Origin: Pseudomonadota bacterium
GTDB taxonomy: Bacteria; Pseudomonadota; Alphaproteobacteria; Azospirillales; Azospirillaceae
Direction of reading: 5' to 3'
Assembly (NCBI GenBank): GCA_023413605.1
Contig: JAEZPL010000628.1
Span: forward strand, 1-6,263
DNA: 6,263 bases
A program made the position numbers and the translations under genes. The notes beneath the pieces are model-generated. The model did no database searches, was not told the origin of the DNA, and saw nothing but the letters and a program-made list of their open reading frames with translations. Position 1 is the stretch's first letter, and each line of letters opens with the position of its first letter. Shown here piece by piece: positions 5,380 to 6,263 of the stretch.

Positions 5380-6263
5380 TTATATGGAGCTGGCGGCGGC
5401 TCCCGACAGGCGGAGGCCGCCGCGCGCCGTCAGCGCCGTGCCGATGGCCCCCTGCGCGACGGACAGGGCCATCACCAGCGCCGCCCCCGTCATGCCGAAG
5501 GCCGGGATGAGAACGGCGCCCAGCGTGACGCAGGTGGCAAGCTGCAGCAGGTTCAGCCGGCGCAGTGCCTGCCCGCGCCCGGTCATGGCGAGAAGGATGT
5601 CCTGGCAGGCCAGCAGGCAGTTGACCATCTGACCCGCGGCGAGGATGCGCAGCGCCGTCGCGGCGCTGTCGAAGCCCTGCCCGACCAGGCGCAGCAGCAT
5701 GTCCGGCACCGCCATCATGACCAGCACCATCGGCAGGCCCAGCGCCGCCACCGTCAGCATCACGCCCCGGTTCATCGCCCGCAGGCGGGCCAGCTCGCCA
5801 CGGCGGTGAAGCTCCGCGTAGTTGGGCGCGGCGAAGGTGCCGATGCTGATGATGATGACCCAGATGAGCATGGAGATGCGGTTTGCGACGCTGAAGGCGC
5901 CGACCGACGCCGCGTCCACGAACACACCCAGCGCCAGCACCGGCAGGGACGCCAGCGAGACCTGCACCAGTTCCACGACGAACAGCGGACGCGCCGTATG
6001 CCACAGCGACGGCAGAGCCTCCGCCCTGTGATCAGGTCGTGGTTGCCCGGACGGCGCGGGGTGGTCATTGAACCGGCGGCGGTCGCGGGCGAGCAAGGCC
6101 ATCCCCGCCAGGGCGCTCAGTGTCAGCACTCCGGCGAGGGTCAGGATGATGTCATCCAGGCCGGTGACGCCGGCCAGCAGGGCCGCGAGCATCAGCACCG
6201 GCCACAGCGCGTTCTGGACGAATTGGGCGGCGACGCCGCGTTTAAGCCCGGCCAGGGCGGATC
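5380..6263 (-). CDS. Polysaccharide flippase (Wzx-like, MOP/PST superfamily), C-terminal part
   Basis: The frame is open from the window edge at 6263 to TAA at 5380-5382, giving about 293 residues; the N-terminus lies outside. Codons before the internal GTG at 6198 continue as SALAGLKRGVAAQFVQNALW, so 6198 is not the true start. The visible part has two hydrophobic segments, an Arg-rich polar linker (around RDRRRF), then about six more. It includes FSVANRISMLIWVIIISIG, then NYAELHRRGEL, and later GQGFDSAATALRILAAGQ, a pattern typical of the C-terminal half of lipopolysaccharide/exopolysaccharide flippases. Such proteins move undecaprenyl-linked oligosaccharides across the inner membrane. The product ends AASSI. 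No glycosyltransferase gene is visible here to name the glycan, and a MATE-like transporter of other lipids cannot be fully excluded. The FUSC gene follows 70 nt downstream on the same strand. Confidence 0.85.
   Translation of the reverse strand, partial: SALAGLKRGVAAQFVQNALWPVLMLAALLAGVTGLDDIILTLAGVLTLSALAGMALLARDRRRFNDHPAPSGQPRPDHRAEALPSLWHTARPLFVVELVQVSLASLPVLALGVFVDAASVGAFSVANRISMLIWVIIISIGTFAAPNYAELHRRGELARLRAMNRGVMLTVAALGLPMVLVMMAVPDMLLRLVGQGFDSAATALRILAAGQMVNCLLACQDILLAMTGRGQALRRLNLLQLATCVTLGAVLIPAFGMTGAALVMALSVAQGAIGTALTARGGLRLSGAAASSI

Noticed and set aside
1..6263. Mobile element, CRISPR array, tRNA or rRNA
   Set aside because: No transposase or integrase, no terminal inverted repeats with duplications, no regular repeat-spacer pattern and no recognisable RNA-gene signature were seen.

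Overview
The window looks like chromosome or chromid sequence from a high-GC alphaproteobacterium. All genes strongly prefer G or C at third codon positions, Shine-Dalgarno sites are AGGAGG/GGAGG-like, and the protein style fits Rhodospirillales such as Azospirillum. The genus is inference from style, not a database match.

Layout. (1) Positions 1-164, minus strand: the first 54 codons of an exported protein resembling a D-alanyl-D-alanine carboxypeptidase; the rest lies outside the window. (2) Positions 165-787: a 623-bp divergent intergenic region. Its first ~435 bp are clearly AT-richer than the genes; its last ~190 bp are GC-rich and can fold into several hairpins directly upstream of proV. 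(3) Positions 788-3878, plus strand: a complete three-gene ABC importer operon for a quaternary amine (glycine betaine/proline betaine/choline class): ATPase ProV, permease ProW and periplasmic binding protein ProX. It ends at a very strong intrinsic terminator (3915-3947). (4) Positions 4010-4216, plus strand: a 68-residue two-helix membrane protein of unknown function. (5) Positions 4233-5309, minus strand: a half-size FUSC-type inner-membrane protein starting at TTG behind a near-perfect Shine-Dalgarno. It converges on the small gene with a 16-bp gap. (6) Positions 5380-6263, minus strand: the C-terminal ~293 residues of a polysaccharide flippase (Wzx/MOP superfamily), cut by the window edge.

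How the genes work together. ProX would capture the compatible solute in the periplasm, ProW would form the membrane channel and ProV would drive uptake by ATP hydrolysis, with its C-terminal CBS region as the likely osmotic or ionic sensor. The flanking genes (cell-wall peptidase, FUSC protein, flippase) are also envelope functions, but nothing in the sequence ties them to the importer.

No mobile element, CRISPR array, tRNA or rRNA is visible. The most interesting unexplained part is the proV leader, with back-to-back hairpins and a long predicted 5' untranslated region. I found no convincing novel multi-gene system.
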